In this document: piece after piece, positions 1-6,778 of the stretch
How positions within the stretch are numbered: the stretch's first letter is position 1
How the letters are laid out: each line of letters starts with the position of its first letter
Origin: CAYRVX01 sp964642165
GTDB taxonomy: Bacteria > Planctomycetota > Phycisphaerae > SM23-33
NCBI GenBank assembly: GCA_964642165.1
Contig: CAZXOC010000244.1
Span: 1 to 11,538 of the forward strand
Direction of reading: 5' to 3'
DNA length: 11,538 nucleotides
Notes under the pieces: model-generated
Told to the model about the DNA's origin: nothing
Databases searched by the model: none
What the model saw: only the letters and a program-made list of their open reading frames with translations
Program-made: the position numbers and the translations under genes

Positions 1-377
1 GGCCGCAACGTCCGATAATCAGTGCCGCATTCTCACAGGAGGGCGTTCAGGTCTTGCAGGCGCGATTTGTTCGGCGCTTCGGATGGTCCGCAGTACCAGC
101 ACCGCATCTCGGCGCAAGCCGCGCATCTTGTTGTCCCCCGATCGTGTAGATCGTACGGTTGTCTTGAGGGATGACACGGACCCGAGAGTCCGCGCCTCGC
201 CAGTTTGTGCCCCACCGGGCGCCCCCGACGCCCCGCCTTCCCGCAAGCCCGTTCGCCTTCCGGCCGGAGGCTGCCGAGCGCCTCCCACGAGCCGACACCG
301 CCGTTTTGGACCCAGTGGTTGCCCCGCCGCCTCGTTGGCGGCCCTCTCGCGAACCCCCTGAGCCTGGAGGGACCAGT
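1..377. other. Left-edge non-coding stretch upstream of the calpain-like gene
   Basis: I see no convincing gene here. Open frames exist on both strands, but their products are Arg/Pro-rich and look like GC-rich shadows. An inverted repeat CGATC-GTGTA-GATCG lies at 139-153. A weak promoter reading for the downstream gene is TTGTCC (131-136), 17 bases, TACGGT (154-159). It is poor at the -10 and would leave a leader of about 210 bases. A tiny minus-strand frame (126 down to 19, 35 codons) has a GGGGGA tract ahead of its ATG, but its product is unrecognisable. The first bases may belong to the flank of a gene outside the window. Confidence 0.4.
366..370 (+). promoter_or_regulatory. Ribosome binding site fixing the start at 378
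   Basis: GGAGG sits 7 bases before the ATG at 378. The frame stays open upstream to an ATG at 171, but only the ATG at 378 has a good Shine-Dalgarno sequence. It also places the LEPR-XLL-like motif at residues 11-21, where that N-terminal signal is expected. Confidence 0.8.
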
Positions 378-2279
378 ATGTGTGCCCGTGGAACCGCCCC
401 CCCCGCGTTGGAGTCCCTGGAACATCGGTTTCTGCTGAGCAGCACGCTTGAGGCGTTGGCCTGGCCGCTCGCCGCGCCGCTGGGGGCGGCGCCCGTCGAC
501 GCCCTGCCGGCGCCGGCCACGTTCGTCGACGCCGCCCCGGGCCTCGGAGGCAAGCCGGACAAGCCGCCCGGCAAGCCCACCAAGCCCTCCCCCGTCAAGG
601 ACGACTACGGCAACACGTTCGACACGGCCAGCGCCCTGGCCATCGGCACCGACGGCTCCTCGGGCGCGTCGGGGAAGATCAACTACATCGACGACGTCGA
701 CGTGCTGTCGTTCGTCGCGGCCGGCACGGGGACGGCCCGGGTCGGCATGTCCGCCGCAGGCAAACGCAACTTCCTGGACTGCATGCTCTTCGCCTACGGC
801 GCGGACGGGTCGCTCCTGGCCAGCAACGACAACTACGGCGGCACGACCTGGTCCCAGGTGAGCTTCGACGTCATCGGCGGCCAGACCTACTACCTCAAGG
901 CCGCCGGCGCCGACGGGACGATCGGCAAGTACGCCCTGGACCTGGCCACCCCCGCGCCGCTACCCGACCCGACGCCCGACCCCACGCCGGATCCCACGCC
1001 GCCGCCCCCGATGCCGCCGGCGCCCGAGCCCGGCTCGGTCGTCACGGCGGAGGTCGTCGACACGGCCGAAGGCCTGCAGTTGCTCGTGATCGGGACCAAC
1101 CTGAACGACTCGATCGTCATCTCGCAGACCGCCGACGCGATCACGATGACGACGGCCGCCGGCGCGGAGACCTTCCTGGGCAGCTTCACCAGCCTGCTGG
1201 TGTACGCCTTCGCCGGCAACGACACGGTCCGCCTGACGAACGCGACCACCGCCGACGCCCAGATCGACGCCGGGGACGGCAACGACACGATCTTCAACGC
1301 CGGCATGGGCGCGGACGTCGTCTACGCCGGCGCGGGCGACGACCTGGTGGTGACCATCGGCGGCGGCTCGGACGTGGTCTACGGGCAGGACGGGCTCGAC
1401 AGCATCTGGTGCGACGGCGCCGACACGGCCGCCGACGCGTCCTCGGCCGAGGGCGCCGCGGGAGCCGTCCACACCGTCGCGGAGTTCTACCAGCCCTACG
1501 CGACCGACCCGGGCTCCTCGTCGTACGTCTCGCTGGAGATCGCCGGGCAGAACTTCCTCGACCCGACGGCCGCGGTGGCCTACCGAAGCTTCGCGTCGTC
1601 GCCGCTGTTCGTGGACGGCGCGCAGTACGACGACGTCGCCCAGGGGCAGGTCAGCGACTGCTACTTCCTGGCGACCCTGTCCAGCCTGGCCCTGACGGAT
1701 TCGGCGATCATCGAGCAGTCGATCACGGCCCTGGGCGACGGGACGTACGCCGTGCGGTTCTACCGCGGCGGCGAGGCGGTCTACCTGCGTGTGGACGCGG
1801 ACCTGCCAGCCTCCGGCAGCAGCCCCTACTACGCGAAGCTCAGCGGCACGGGCGAGACGTGGGTGGCGATGATCGAGAAGGCCTACGCCCACTTCCGCAC
1901 CGGCGCCAACTCCTACGACTCCCTGGGATGGGGCTGGATGACCGGCGTGTACGAGGAGATGACGAACGTCAAGGCCACCGCACAGTCCACGGGCGGACTG
2001 GGCGAGCAGGAGCTGCAGGACTACCTCGCCGGCTGCCTGGCCGACGGCCACGCCGTGAGCCTCGGCAGCTACTCCTCCGCCACGGGCCCGATCGTCGCGT
2101 CCCACGCCTACGTGGTGCAGTCCGTCGAGACGACCGCGGAGGGCATGTTCGTGACGGTCTACAACCCCTGGGGCTTCGACGGACGGTCGTGGGACGGCAA
2201 CTCCGGCGACGGGCTGCTGACGCTGTCGATCGGCCAGATCCAGACCTACTTCAGCTCGGCCTGCGTGAGCCAAGCCTGA
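378..2279 (+). CDS. Secreted calpain-like (family C2) cysteine protease with PPC and RTX-type modules
   Basis: A 633-residue protein. Residues 11-21 (LESLEHRFLLS) match the LEPR-XLL motif found at the N-terminus of large secreted planctomycete proteins, so it is probably extracytoplasmic. A Lys/Pro-rich stretch follows, then a PPC-type beta-sandwich (about 75-191; FDTASAL at the start, YYLKAAG near the end) and a Pro/Asp/Thr linker (192-217). An RTX-like calcium-binding region covers roughly 297-345, with motifs such as GDGNDTI and GAGDDLV. The C-terminal part, from about residue 395, is a calpain-type catalytic domain: QGQVSDCYFLA gives Gln422 (oxyanion hole) and Cys428, SHAYVV gives His576, and YNPWGF gives Asn596. 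The triad is therefore intact and activity is expected, probably calcium dependent. Classical calpain C2-like and EF-hand domains are absent; the RTX repeats may take that role (inference). Substrate unknown. It is transcribed alone, convergent with the next gene. Confidence 0.88.
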   Translation: MCARGTAPPALESLEHRFLLSSTLEALAWPLAAPLGAAPVDALPAPATFVDAAPGLGGKPDKPPGKPTKPSPVKDDYGNTFDTASALAIGTDGSSGASGKINYIDDVDVLSFVAAGTGTARVGMSAAGKRNFLDCMLFAYGADGSLLASNDNYGGTTWSQVSFDVIGGQTYYLKAAGADGTIGKYALDLATPAPLPDPTPDPTPDPTPPPPMPPAPEPGSVVTAEVVDTAEGLQLLVIGTNLNDSIVISQTADAITMTTAAGAETFLGSFTSLLVYAFAGNDTVRLTNATTADAQIDAGDGNDTIFNAGMGADVVYAGAGDDLVVTIGGGSDVVYGQDGLDSIWCDGADTAADASSAEGAAGAVHTVAEFYQPYATDPGSSSYVSLEIAGQNFLDPTAAVAYRSFASSPLFVDGAQYDDVAQGQVSDCYFLATLSSLALTDSAIIEQSITALGDGTYAVRFYRGGEAVYLRVDADLPASGSSPYYAKLSGTGETWVAMIEKAYAHFRTGANSYDSLGWGWMTGVYEEMTNVKATAQSTGGLGEQELQDYLAGCLADGHAVSLGSYSSATGPIVASHAYVVQSVETTAEGMFVTVYNPWGFDGRSWDGNSGDGLLTLSIGQIQTYFSSACVSQA

Positions 2280-2300
2280 CGTCGGAAGCATGCGCGCAAG

Positions 2301-2333
2301 CAAGCGGGCGGGCCTTCGCGGCCCGCCCGCTTG
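2301..2333. terminator. Perfect GC-rich hairpin between two convergent genes
   Basis: A 14-bp perfect inverted repeat (2301-2314 with 2320-2333) encloses a 5-base loop, TTCGC. It lies 21 bases after the calpain-like stop and 24 bases beyond the stop of the minus-strand gene ending at 2358, so it could serve both. Neither strand has a U-tract after the stem, so it may act as a 3'-end stabiliser or need Rho. A similar hairpin follows the minus-strand gene ending at 8709. Confidence 0.75.
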
Positions 2334-2357
2334 AGGTGGTCGATCCGTAAGTTCGGG

Positions 2358-3218
2358 TCAGCTCATCCGGCGCTTGCGGACGTAGCGCGTCAGTCCGCCG
2401 ATGCCCACCAGCACGCCCAACATCGTCAGCGGCTCGGGAATGGGCGGCAGGGGGCCGACAGGGCTCTCGATGCCCTCCGTCCCGTAGTGGAACCAGACGT
2501 CGCTGATGTCGTCGAGGTCGCGCACCGTCGAGGCGAGATCGAGCGTGAACTCCACCGTGTGGCAGATCAGGGGCTGATCCTTCAGCCCGCCGTTGACGTC
2601 GTCGCCGGAGGAAGGGATGGTTCCCGTGATGGCCCCCTGGATGCCGTCGGGACCGTCCTGATCCCACAGGTTGCCCTCAACACTCGGCGCGCCGGTATCA
2701 TGTGTGTATGTGAAGATATGGTCCTCTCCCATGAGGTCGTCCATACCCGTGGCCGAGATCCCATGGTTGAAGGGCAGCCCGAACAGGTCGAGGTCTCCTC
2801 GGTAGGCCCATTCGGAGCTGACGTCTCCGCCGGGGACCGGGACCGACGTCACAACGCCCGTCTTCTTCACCACCACGTACGCACTGCTTCCGGAGCCGAT
2901 CAGGGCGGTTTTCTCTGGCCCCATCACCACGTCGCTCGGCAGACGGAACAAGATGCCGCTCAGAGCGTCGGTCGGTTCCCAGAAGGCCCCCGTGTAGGTG
3001 TTCGTCAGCGTGATCTTGAGCTGGCTGTCGCTGATCGTGAACGTCGCTTGGGCGGCGTGCTTGCCGGGCGAGGCTTCCGCGAATTCCCAGAACCCCGTCG
3101 ACGTTTCGGCCGCCGGATACGTCCAGTCGAGCGAGTTAGCCTGGACCTGGCAGACCCACGCGAGCACGATAACGATCCCTGCGGCACGGGCTGCCCAGCC
3201 TGAGATGGGCCTGCTCAT
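2358..3218 (-). CDS. PEP-CTERM exosortase-sorted surface protein
   Basis: A 286-residue protein. The N-terminus has a positively charged start and a hydrophobic core ending near VQA (residue 27), typical of a Sec signal peptide. The C-terminus is a textbook PEP-CTERM signal: IPEP (PEP at 261-263), a hydrophobic helix (264-279) and RKRR (281-284). Such proteins are exported, then cut and attached to the surface or released by an exosortase. The mature part is beta-rich, with ITLTNTYTG, a central EWAYRGD and NHGISATG, and GPDGIQGAITG. This layout recalls the XDD-type exosortase-dependent proteins, but I hold that only weakly. The ATG is preceded by AAGGAG (3224-3229) at 5-base spacing. The gene has its own promoter (3342-3369), shared in design with the gene at 8709-9500. 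Molecular function unknown. Confidence 0.87.
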   Translation of the reverse strand: MSRPISGWAARAAGIVIVLAWVCQVQANSLDWTYPAAETSTGFWEFAEASPGKHAAQATFTISDSQLKITLTNTYTGAFWEPTDALSGILFRLPSDVVMGPEKTALIGSGSSAYVVVKKTGVVTSVPVPGGDVSSEWAYRGDLDLFGLPFNHGISATGMDDLMGEDHIFTYTHDTGAPSVEGNLWDQDGPDGIQGAITGTIPSSGDDVNGGLKDQPLICHTVEFTLDLASTVRDLDDISDVWFHYGTEGIESPVGPLPPIPEPLTMLGVLVGIGGLTRYVRKRRMS

Positions 3219-3341
3219 GTCGTCTCCTTTCGCCGAGACCGTCCCTCATCGAGGGACACACCGGCCTCACGGCTCCATTACAGCCTCCCAGGGGCAGAGC
3301 GGAGCGATACGCCCCCTCCGACCTGCCCTGACCGACCTCGT

Positions 3342-3369
3342 ATTATACCATGCCAGCGCGATCCGCCAA
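3342..3369 (-). promoter_or_regulatory. Promoter of the PEP-CTERM gene 2358-3218 (shared motif copy A)
   Basis: On the minus strand, TTGGCG (3364-3369) is followed by a 16-base spacer and a perfect TATAAT (3342-3347). TGG directly precedes the TATAAT, giving an extended -10. CCCC lies immediately upstream of the TTGGCG. The same block, CCCCTTGGCG-N16-TATAAT with TGG, occurs upstream of the PEP-CTERM gene at 8709-9500. A start site around 3330-3336 is expected (inference). Confidence 0.72.
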
Positions 3370-3585
3370 GGGGAAAAACCGGGCATTTCGCGGCCCTTTC
3401 TCAGGCCATTCCGGACCCCGTTCCGAGCCATTGAACACATCGGCCATCGGGCGGCCGTCCCGTGCAGGAACCGGTTCCGTCGCCCGCCGCGGGGCCTCCC
3501 GACGGCCGTAAGCCCCTCTGATCGCTGCTGAAGTCGATCCTCCGGGGGGTCGATAGCCCTAGCGAGGACGGGTTCGTTGTGCGCC

Positions 3586-3591
3586 TATAAT
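3586..3591 (+). promoter_or_regulatory. Candidate -10 box of the ABC transporter operon
   Basis: A perfect TATAAT ends only 14 bases before the ATG at 3606, so transcription would be expected to start around 3598. That gives an almost leaderless mRNA. No convincing -35 is seen at 16-18 bases spacing. GGGGAG (3596-3601) is 4 bases from the ATG and would be partly cut off by such a start site. The operon may have a further promoter upstream. Confidence 0.5.
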
Positions 3592-3605
3592 AGCCGGGGA
3601 GCACT

Positions 3606-4784
3606 ATGCGAAAGGCCATACTCTGGATCGTCCTGTCGGCGGCGGTTCTCGGCCCCGCGGCCGGTGCCGTCCTGTGGTGGCGAGGCCACCACCTGGGGCA
3701 GGTGCGCACCCACAACGTGGACGCGGGGGACATCCTCTCCGGCGTGACGGTCTCGGGGACGGTCCGCAGCCGCTTCCGCGAGGCCGTGGCCGCCGAGGTC
3801 CTCGCCGCCGTCCGGGCCATCCACGTCCGGGAGGGACAGCGCGTCACGAAGGGGCAGGAGCTGCTCGCGCTGGACGACGGCGTGGTCGCGGCCGAGGAGG
3901 CCAAGGCCCGCGCGAGCGCGAAGCTGGCGGCCCACCGGCTGGCGGACCTGAAGGCCGGGCCCAGGGCGGAGGAGACCGAGAGGGCCGAGAAGGAGGTCAG
4001 CCGCGCGGAGGCCCAACTGGCCTACGCGAAGAAGCAGCACGAGAGCATCGTCGAGGCCGCGAAGCGCGGCGTGGCGACGCAGTCGGAGCTGGACCTGGCG
4101 GTCAACCGGCTGAACCGGGCGCAGGCGGAGCTCGGGGCGGCGGAGGCCGGGTTGGCGCTGCTGAAGGCCGGCACGCGCAAGGACCAGATCGCCGCGGCCG
4201 GGGCCGAGGTCAGCCTCGCGGAGGCCGAGGTCCAGCGCCTCGAGGCGCTGCGGCGGAAGTACACCTTGCGGGCCACCAACGCCGGCGTGGTGACGCTCAA
4301 GGCGGTCAACGTCGGCGAGGTCGTCGCGCCGGGGCAGCTCCTGCTTCGCGTGGACAACGTCCGCGACCTGGAGATCCGGGCGCAGGTCCAGGAGAGCCAG
4401 CTCCCCGCCGTGAAGATCGGCGGGCAGGCCCGCGTGCTGACCGACGCGCACCCGGACGAGCCCCTGGCGGCCACCGTGGACCGCATCCTGCCCCGCGTCG
4501 ATCCCGAGCAGGGAACCGTCACCGTCCTGCTGACGCTCGCCGGAGAGCCGTCGATCGCCCTGATGGACGGGATGGCCGCCGACATCGCCCTGATCGGCGA
4601 GGAGGTCACCGGCGCCGTTCGCGTGCCCGTCGAGGCGGTCGAGGGGCGCGGCAGGGCGGCCTCCGTGTGGGTGCGGGAGGGCGGCTCCTTTGCCCGTCGG
4701 CCGGTCGTGACGGGCGTGACGGACGGGCGCTGGGTCCAGATCAAGTCCGGCCTGCGGGCCGGCGACGTGGTCCGCCTGCCGTAG
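3606..4784 (+). CDS. Periplasmic adaptor (HlyD/MacA-type membrane fusion protein)
   Basis: A 392-residue protein of typical adaptor length. Residues 4-25 form one N-terminal membrane helix or uncleaved signal anchor. A split biotinyl-lipoyl domain follows: first half about 50-92 (IHVREGQRVTKGQELLALDD), second half about 221-251 (NAGVVTLKAVNVGEVVAPGQ). Between them is a long Ala/Glu/Arg-rich alpha-helical hairpin (about 95-215). It carries two similar segments (DLKAGPRAEETERAEKEV and LLKAGTRKDQIAAAGAEV), an arrangement common in HlyD/YbhG-like adaptors. A beta-barrel (253-330) and a membrane-proximal domain (335-392) complete it. In known systems such adaptors bridge an inner-membrane ABC pump to an outer-membrane channel. 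The permease gene starts 9 bases downstream, so the two are surely co-transcribed. No outer-membrane channel gene is nearby. Substrate unknown. Confidence 0.9.
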   Translation: MRKAILWIVLSAAVLGPAAGAVLWWRGHHLGQVRTHNVDAGDILSGVTVSGTVRSRFREAVAAEVLAAVRAIHVREGQRVTKGQELLALDDGVVAAEEAKARASAKLAAHRLADLKAGPRAEETERAEKEVSRAEAQLAYAKKQHESIVEAAKRGVATQSELDLAVNRLNRAQAELGAAEAGLALLKAGTRKDQIAAAGAEVSLAEAEVQRLEALRRKYTLRATNAGVVTLKAVNVGEVVAPGQLLLRVDNVRDLEIRAQVQESQLPAVKIGGQARVLTDAHPDEPLAATVDRILPRVDPEQGTVTVLLTLAGEPSIALMDGMAADIALIGEEVTGAVRVPVEAVEGRGRAASVWVREGGSFARRPVVTGVTDGRWVQIKSGLRAGDVVRLP

Positions 4785-4787
4785 GAG
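4783..4787 (+). promoter_or_regulatory. Ribosome binding site supporting a TTG start for the permease
   Basis: AGGAG overlaps the TAG stop of the adaptor gene and stands 6 bases before the TTG at 4794. It supports TTG as the true start and translational coupling between the two genes. Confidence 0.75.
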
Positions 4788-4793
4788 ACCGCC

Positions 4794-6047
4794 TTGGCGC
4801 TGCCGTACGAAATCCATCTCGCCCGCCGGAACCTGGCGCGGCACCCGTGGCAGACGGCAGCGATGGTGTTCGGCCTGGCGCTGGCCGTGCTGGTGATGGT
4901 CTACATCCCCAGCACCATGGCGAGCTTCTACGACGACATGATCGACCGGACGGTCGAGCAGAACTCCCCGCACGTGACGGTCTGGCCGCGGGAGAAACAG
5001 CGCGCGTGGCTCGCCCAGGCCCTCCGCGCCGAACGCGGCGAGGGCACGATCGTCGTCCTGGAGGACCGGACGGACCCGAGGCAGCGCAACATCAACGGCT
5101 ACCACGCGCTGGTCGGGCAGGTCGCCGACTGTCCCGGCGTCGCGGCGGTGGCGAGCTTCGTGCGGGGCAACGCGGCCGTCAGCCGGGGGCAGGTCAACCT
5201 CGGGATCACCGTGGAGGGGATCGACCCGGCAGCCTACGGGCGGGTGATCAGCTTCGCCAAGCACTTCCCCGGCAAGGAGGCGCCGAAGCTGGGGCCCTCC
5301 GACGTGGCGATCGGCTTCCGGATGGCGGAGAAGCTGGGCGTGCACGCGGGCCAGCACGTCTTCATCGCGACGACCAAGACGCAGCGGCTGGTTCGGGTCA
5401 AGGCGATCTTCCGCTCCGGCTACTACGAGAAGGACCTGCACCACGCCTACGTGCCGCTCCAGACGGCCCAGCGGATGTTCCAGGTGGGCAACGAGGTCTC
5501 CGGGCTGGCCCTGCGGTGCGGCAACCTGCACGAGGCGGTGGCCGTCTCGAAGGCCCTGCGGTCGAGGCTGACCATGAAGGTCCGCAACTGGCGGGACGAC
5601 AACGCGGCCTTGCTGGCGGAGATCGCCATGGTCGAGCGCGTCACGTTCTTCATCAACCTGCTGGTGGCGCTGGTGGCCTCGGTGGGGATGGCCAACGTGT
5701 TCAGCATGTTCGTGCTGAACCGCCAGAAGGAGCTGGCCATCCTGCGGGCGGTGGGCAGCTCGCGGGGGTCGCTGCGGGCCATCCTCCTGCTGGAGGCGGG
5801 GTTCATCTGGATCGTCGGGACGATCGTCGGCTTCGCCGCCATCCTGTGGGTGATGGCCTACGAGCAGTCCAACCCCTACGAGGTCGCCGCGGAGGTCTAC
5901 GGCATCGGTTCCTACGCCACGAAGCCGAAGCTGGCGGCCTTCGTCATCGCCGCGAGCCTCGGGGCGTGCACGATGGCCGCGTCGGCCTGGTGGAGCGGGC
6001 GCCGGGCCGCCAGGCTCAGCCCCGTCGAGGTGATATTCGGACGCTGA
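4794..6047 (+). CDS. ABC transporter permease, FtsX/MacB/LolC type
   Basis: A 417-residue membrane protein with a TTG start. The topology fits the type VII ABC permease family (MacB, LolC/E, FtsX): an amphipathic N-terminus (LARRNLARHPW), helix 1 at about 21-39, a large extracytoplasmic domain (about 40-280), then three helices at about 284-308, 331-354 and 381-400. The loop after helix 2 carries the typical coupling stretch NRQKELAILRAVGSSRG, and the protein ends in SPVEVIFGR, close to the usual LxPxEAL-type ending. MacB carries its ATPase in the same chain; here it is a separate downstream gene. As only one permease is present it probably homodimerises, unlike the LolC/LolE pair. These pumps use mechanotransmission to move lipoproteins, peptides or macrolides from the periplasmic side; the cargo here cannot be read from the sequence. 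Confidence 0.88.
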   Translation: MALPYEIHLARRNLARHPWQTAAMVFGLALAVLVMVYIPSTMASFYDDMIDRTVEQNSPHVTVWPREKQRAWLAQALRAERGEGTIVVLEDRTDPRQRNINGYHALVGQVADCPGVAAVASFVRGNAAVSRGQVNLGITVEGIDPAAYGRVISFAKHFPGKEAPKLGPSDVAIGFRMAEKLGVHAGQHVFIATTKTQRLVRVKAIFRSGYYEKDLHHAYVPLQTAQRMFQVGNEVSGLALRCGNLHEAVAVSKALRSRLTMKVRNWRDDNAALLAEIAMVERVTFFINLLVALVASVGMANVFSMFVLNRQKELAILRAVGSSRGSLRAILLLEAGFIWIVGTIVGFAAILWVMAYEQSNPYEVAAEVYGIGSYATKPKLAAFVIAASLGACTMAASAWWSGRRAARLSPVEVIFGR

Positions 6048-6048
6048 C

Positions 6049-6735
6049 ATGCTGCTGGAGGTCAAGAACCTGACGAAGCGGTTCGGCGGGGCGGCGCCCC
6101 TGGTCGTCCTGCGCGCCATCGACATCGAGATCGAGCAGGGCGAGCTGGTCGCGCTGGTCGGTCCCTCCGGGGCCGGCAAGACCACGCTGCTGAACATCGT
6201 CGCGACGCTGGACCGACCCAGCGAGGGAACGGTCCGCATCGCCGGCGTGGACGTCCACCGCCTGCGGCAGCGGGACCTCAACCGCTTCCGCAACGGCAAC
6301 CTGGGTTTCGTCTTCCAGGACGACCTGCTGCTGCCGCACCTGACGGCGCTGGAGAACGTCATGCTGCCCGGGCGGATCGCGCGGCTGCCGGCGCGCTCCA
6401 CGCGCCGGGCGGCGGAGAAGCTCCTGGACCGCGTGGGGCTCGCCGACCGGATCACGCACCGCCCCGGCGAACTGTCCGGCGGCCAGCGGCAGCGAGTCAA
6501 CCTCGCCCGGGCGCTGATCAACCGCCCGGCGCTGCTCCTGGCGGACGAGCCCACCGCCCGCCTGGACCAGGCGACCGGGCGCGGCATCGTGGAGTTGCTC
6601 ATCGAACTCAACCAGCAACTGGGTGTGACGATACTGATGGTGACGCACGACCACAGCGTGGCCGACAGCGCGAGGCGCTGCATCGAGTTCGTCGACGGCC
6701 GGATCGTCTCCGACGCGCCAGTCGGATCGCCTTGA
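6049..6735 (+). CDS. ABC transporter ATPase, LolD/MacB type
   Basis: A 228-residue nucleotide-binding subunit of standard length. All catalytic motifs are intact: Walker A GPSGAGKTT (38-46), Q-loop Gln90 in FVFQDDLLLPHLTALENV, signature LSGGQ (142-146), Walker B LLLADE with Glu167, and H-loop His200 in MVTHD. The 'HLTALENV' region and the short length match the LolD/MacB/FtsE group that pairs with four-helix FtsX-like permeases. The usual GNLD D-loop of LolD reads ARLD here (170-173), a minor departure. The ATG lies one base after the permease stop, showing tight translational coupling. It should power the adaptor-permease complex encoded just upstream. Confidence 0.94.
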   Translation: MLLEVKNLTKRFGGAAPLVVLRAIDIEIEQGELVALVGPSGAGKTTLLNIVATLDRPSEGTVRIAGVDVHRLRQRDLNRFRNGNLGFVFQDDLLLPHLTALENVMLPGRIARLPARSTRRAAEKLLDRVGLADRITHRPGELSGGQRQRVNLARALINRPALLLADEPTARLDQATGRGIVELLIELNQQLGVTILMVTHDHSVADSARRCIEFVDGRIVSDAPVGSP

Positions 6736-6778
6736 GCCCGCGAGCGACGAAGGAGCCGACGCGAGACACGGACAACCA

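Larger units (their letters stand above)
3219..3605. other. Divergent intergenic region between a PEP-CTERM gene and the ABC operon
   Basis: This 387-base stretch holds no supported gene. It contains the minus-strand promoter at 3342-3369 and a leader of roughly 110-120 bases for the PEP-CTERM gene. That leader has a 7-bp hairpin (GTCCCTC-ATC-GAGGGAC, 3241-3257) just ahead of the ribosome binding site, which could affect translation. On the plus strand there is a TATAAT at 3586-3591 directly before the adaptor gene. A short imperfect repeat around TCGATCC and GGTCGA (3534-3553) lies upstream of it and might be an operator; nothing else supports that. Confidence 0.5.

Noticed and set aside
19..126. 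Short minus-strand frame of 35 codons with a GGGGGA tract before its ATG
   Set aside because: No recognisable product, low-information composition, and another overlapping frame is equally open. Not enough to call a gene.
171..377. Upstream ATG extension of the calpain-like gene
   Set aside because: No ribosome binding site at 171. The added 69 residues are Pro/Arg-rich and would bury the LEPR-XLL motif far from the N-terminus.
951..1031. Short tandem DNA repeat in the Pro/Asp/Thr linker of the calpain-like gene
   Set aside because: It encodes a PTPDPTP-type linker, which explains the repetition; not an independent element.
960..2303. A 447-codon minus-strand open frame opposite the calpain-like gene
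   Set aside because: Val/Arg/Gly/Asp-rich shadow; the plus strand has the complete catalytic triad.
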